A stretch of 7,169 bases of DNA from an uncultured Oscillospiraceae bacterium (GTDB lineage: Bacteria; Bacillota; Clostridia; Oscillospirales; Oscillospiraceae): contig CAJTUD010000099.1 in NCBI GenBank assembly GCA_910579725.1, forward strand, positions 1 to 7,169. Reading direction: 5' to 3'. Made by a program: the position numbers and the translations under genes. The notes beneath the pieces are model-generated. The model was not told the origin of the DNA, made no database searches, and saw nothing but the letters and a program-made list of their open reading frames with translations. Positions within the stretch are counted from its first letter, which is position 1, and the number at the start of each line of letters is the position of its first letter. Shown piece after piece: positions 6,485 through 7,169 of this stretch.

Positions 6485-7169
6485 ATGAGAATCGGTTTAT
6501 GTGATGTGGATTCCCACAACTGGCCGAACCTGTGCCTGATGAAGCTGTCCGCCTACCACAAGGCGCGGGGCGATCCCGTGGAGTGGTGGAGGCCGGACGG
6601 CCGGTATGACCGGGTTTATAAAAGCCGGGTGTTCACCGACACCTACTCCAAGGACACGATCACCGTCGCCAACGCTGGCGAGGTGGTCTGCGGCGGCACG
6701 GGCTACGGCCTCGGCCCCAACCTCCCGGACGAAGTGGAGCATACCCGCCCGGACTATACCTTATATCCGCAGTTTCCTGACACCGCCTACGGCTTTCTGA
6801 GCCGTGGCTGTCCGAGAAACTGCGGATTTTGTTTGGTGTCAGACAAGGAGGGACGGCGGAGCATCCAGGTGGCCGACCTCGCTGAGTTTTGGAACGGCCA
6901 GAAGGAGATCAAGCTGCTGGACGCCAACCTTCTGGCCTGTCCCGACCATGAAAAGCTGATTTTGCAGCTTGCGGAGAGCCGCGCCTATGTGGACTTCTCA
7001 CAGGGGTTGGATATTCGGCTCATCACCCCGGACAACGTGGCCCTGCTGAACCGGGTGAGAACCAAGGCGATACATTTTGCTTGGGATAACCCGGATATTG
7101 ACCTGACCCCCGACTTCCGCCGTTTTTTGGAGCTGACCGCGATCAAGAATGTCCGCAAACGGAAGGTCT
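6485..7169 (+). CDS. Radical SAM protein, 5' part
   Basis: The first 228 residues of a radical SAM enzyme, cut by the window end. Residues 1-35 (DSHNWPNLCLMKLSAYHKAR then GDPVEWW) and up to about 90 look like a Rossmann-type N-terminal domain of the kind placed before radical SAM cores, similar in position to B12-binding domains, but no DxHxxG cobalamin motif is seen. The radical SAM core starts near residue 100, with FLSRGCPRNCGFC giving the CxxxCxxC cluster ligands C109, C113 and C116. These would bind a [4Fe-4S] cluster and S-adenosylmethionine. Downstream, 'KEIKLLDANLL' and 'VDFSQGLDIRL' fit barrel strands of MiaB/Elp3-like proteins. The substrate is unknown. It is not a known part of the conjugation channel and is best regarded as cargo or an accessory gene of the element. 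The start is supported by a good ribosome binding site and lack of an alternative. Confidence 0.85.
   Translation, partial: MRIGLCDVDSHNWPNLCLMKLSAYHKARGDPVEWWRPDGRYDRVYKSRVFTDTYSKDTITVANAGEVVCGGTGYGLGPNLPDEVEHTRPDYTLYPQFPDTAYGFLSRGCPRNCGFCLVSDKEGRRSIQVADLAEFWNGQKEIKLLDANLLACPDHEKLILQLAESRAYVDFSQGLDIRLITPDNVALLNRVRTKAIHFAWDNPDIDLTPDFRRFLELTAIKNVRKRKV
6765..6841 (+). repeat. Nested inverted repeats inside the radical SAM gene (possible RNA pseudoknot)
   Basis: A perfect 12-base inverted repeat pairs 6765-6776 (atccgcagtttc) with 6816-6827 (gaaactgcggat). A second, 7-base one pairs 6778-6784 (tgacacc) with 6835-6841 (ggtgtca). The two pairings cross, which is pseudoknot topology in the mRNA. 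The 3' arms cover the codons of the CxxxCxxC motif. The pairing is seen directly; any RNA function is speculation, and chance under coding constraint is possible. Confidence 0.4.

Overview
The window is an internal piece of an integrative conjugative element (ICE) of the Firmicutes/Clostridia type. It covers part of the type IV secretion (mating-pair) module. The sequence is GC-rich, with strong AGGAGG-type ribosome binding sites and tightly packed co-directional genes. Protein families match elements common in gut Oscillospiraceae/Lachnospiraceae and Clostridioides difficile. The exact host is inference; high GC and the CPR-rich codon style suggest an Oscillospiraceae-like gut bacterium. All genes lie on the + strand and look like one operon.

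Layout: (1) 1-249, the 3' end of a PrgI-family (VirB3-like) membrane protein. (2) 176-2656, a full VirB4-type ATPase with intact Walker A and B motifs; its start overlaps the PrgI gene by 74 nt. (3) 2681-3478, a helical, coiled-coil-rich protein resembling the DUF6674 group. Its expected ATG start appears changed to ATA (2672-2674), leaving TTG as the nearest conventional start. (4) 3475-6453, a 992-residue CD1108-like membrane-anchored cell wall hydrolase. It has a ~525-residue cytoplasmic disordered/basic region, one transmembrane segment, then an M23 metallopeptidase and an NlpC/P60 cysteine peptidase outside. It overlaps the previous gene by ATGA. (5) 6485 to the window end, the first 228 codons of a radical SAM protein with a CxxxCxxC cluster motif, cut by the window edge.

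Functionally, PrgI and VirB4 would form the inner-membrane core and motor of the conjugation channel, and the bifunctional hydrolase would open peptidoglycan locally for it. The DUF6674-like protein has no known biochemical role but is translationally coupled to the hydrolase. The radical SAM protein is not a known transfer component and is the most intriguing passenger. No relaxase, coupling protein, integrase, origin of transfer, RNA gene, insertion sequence or CRISPR array is visible. There is no intergenic stretch longer than 31 bases.
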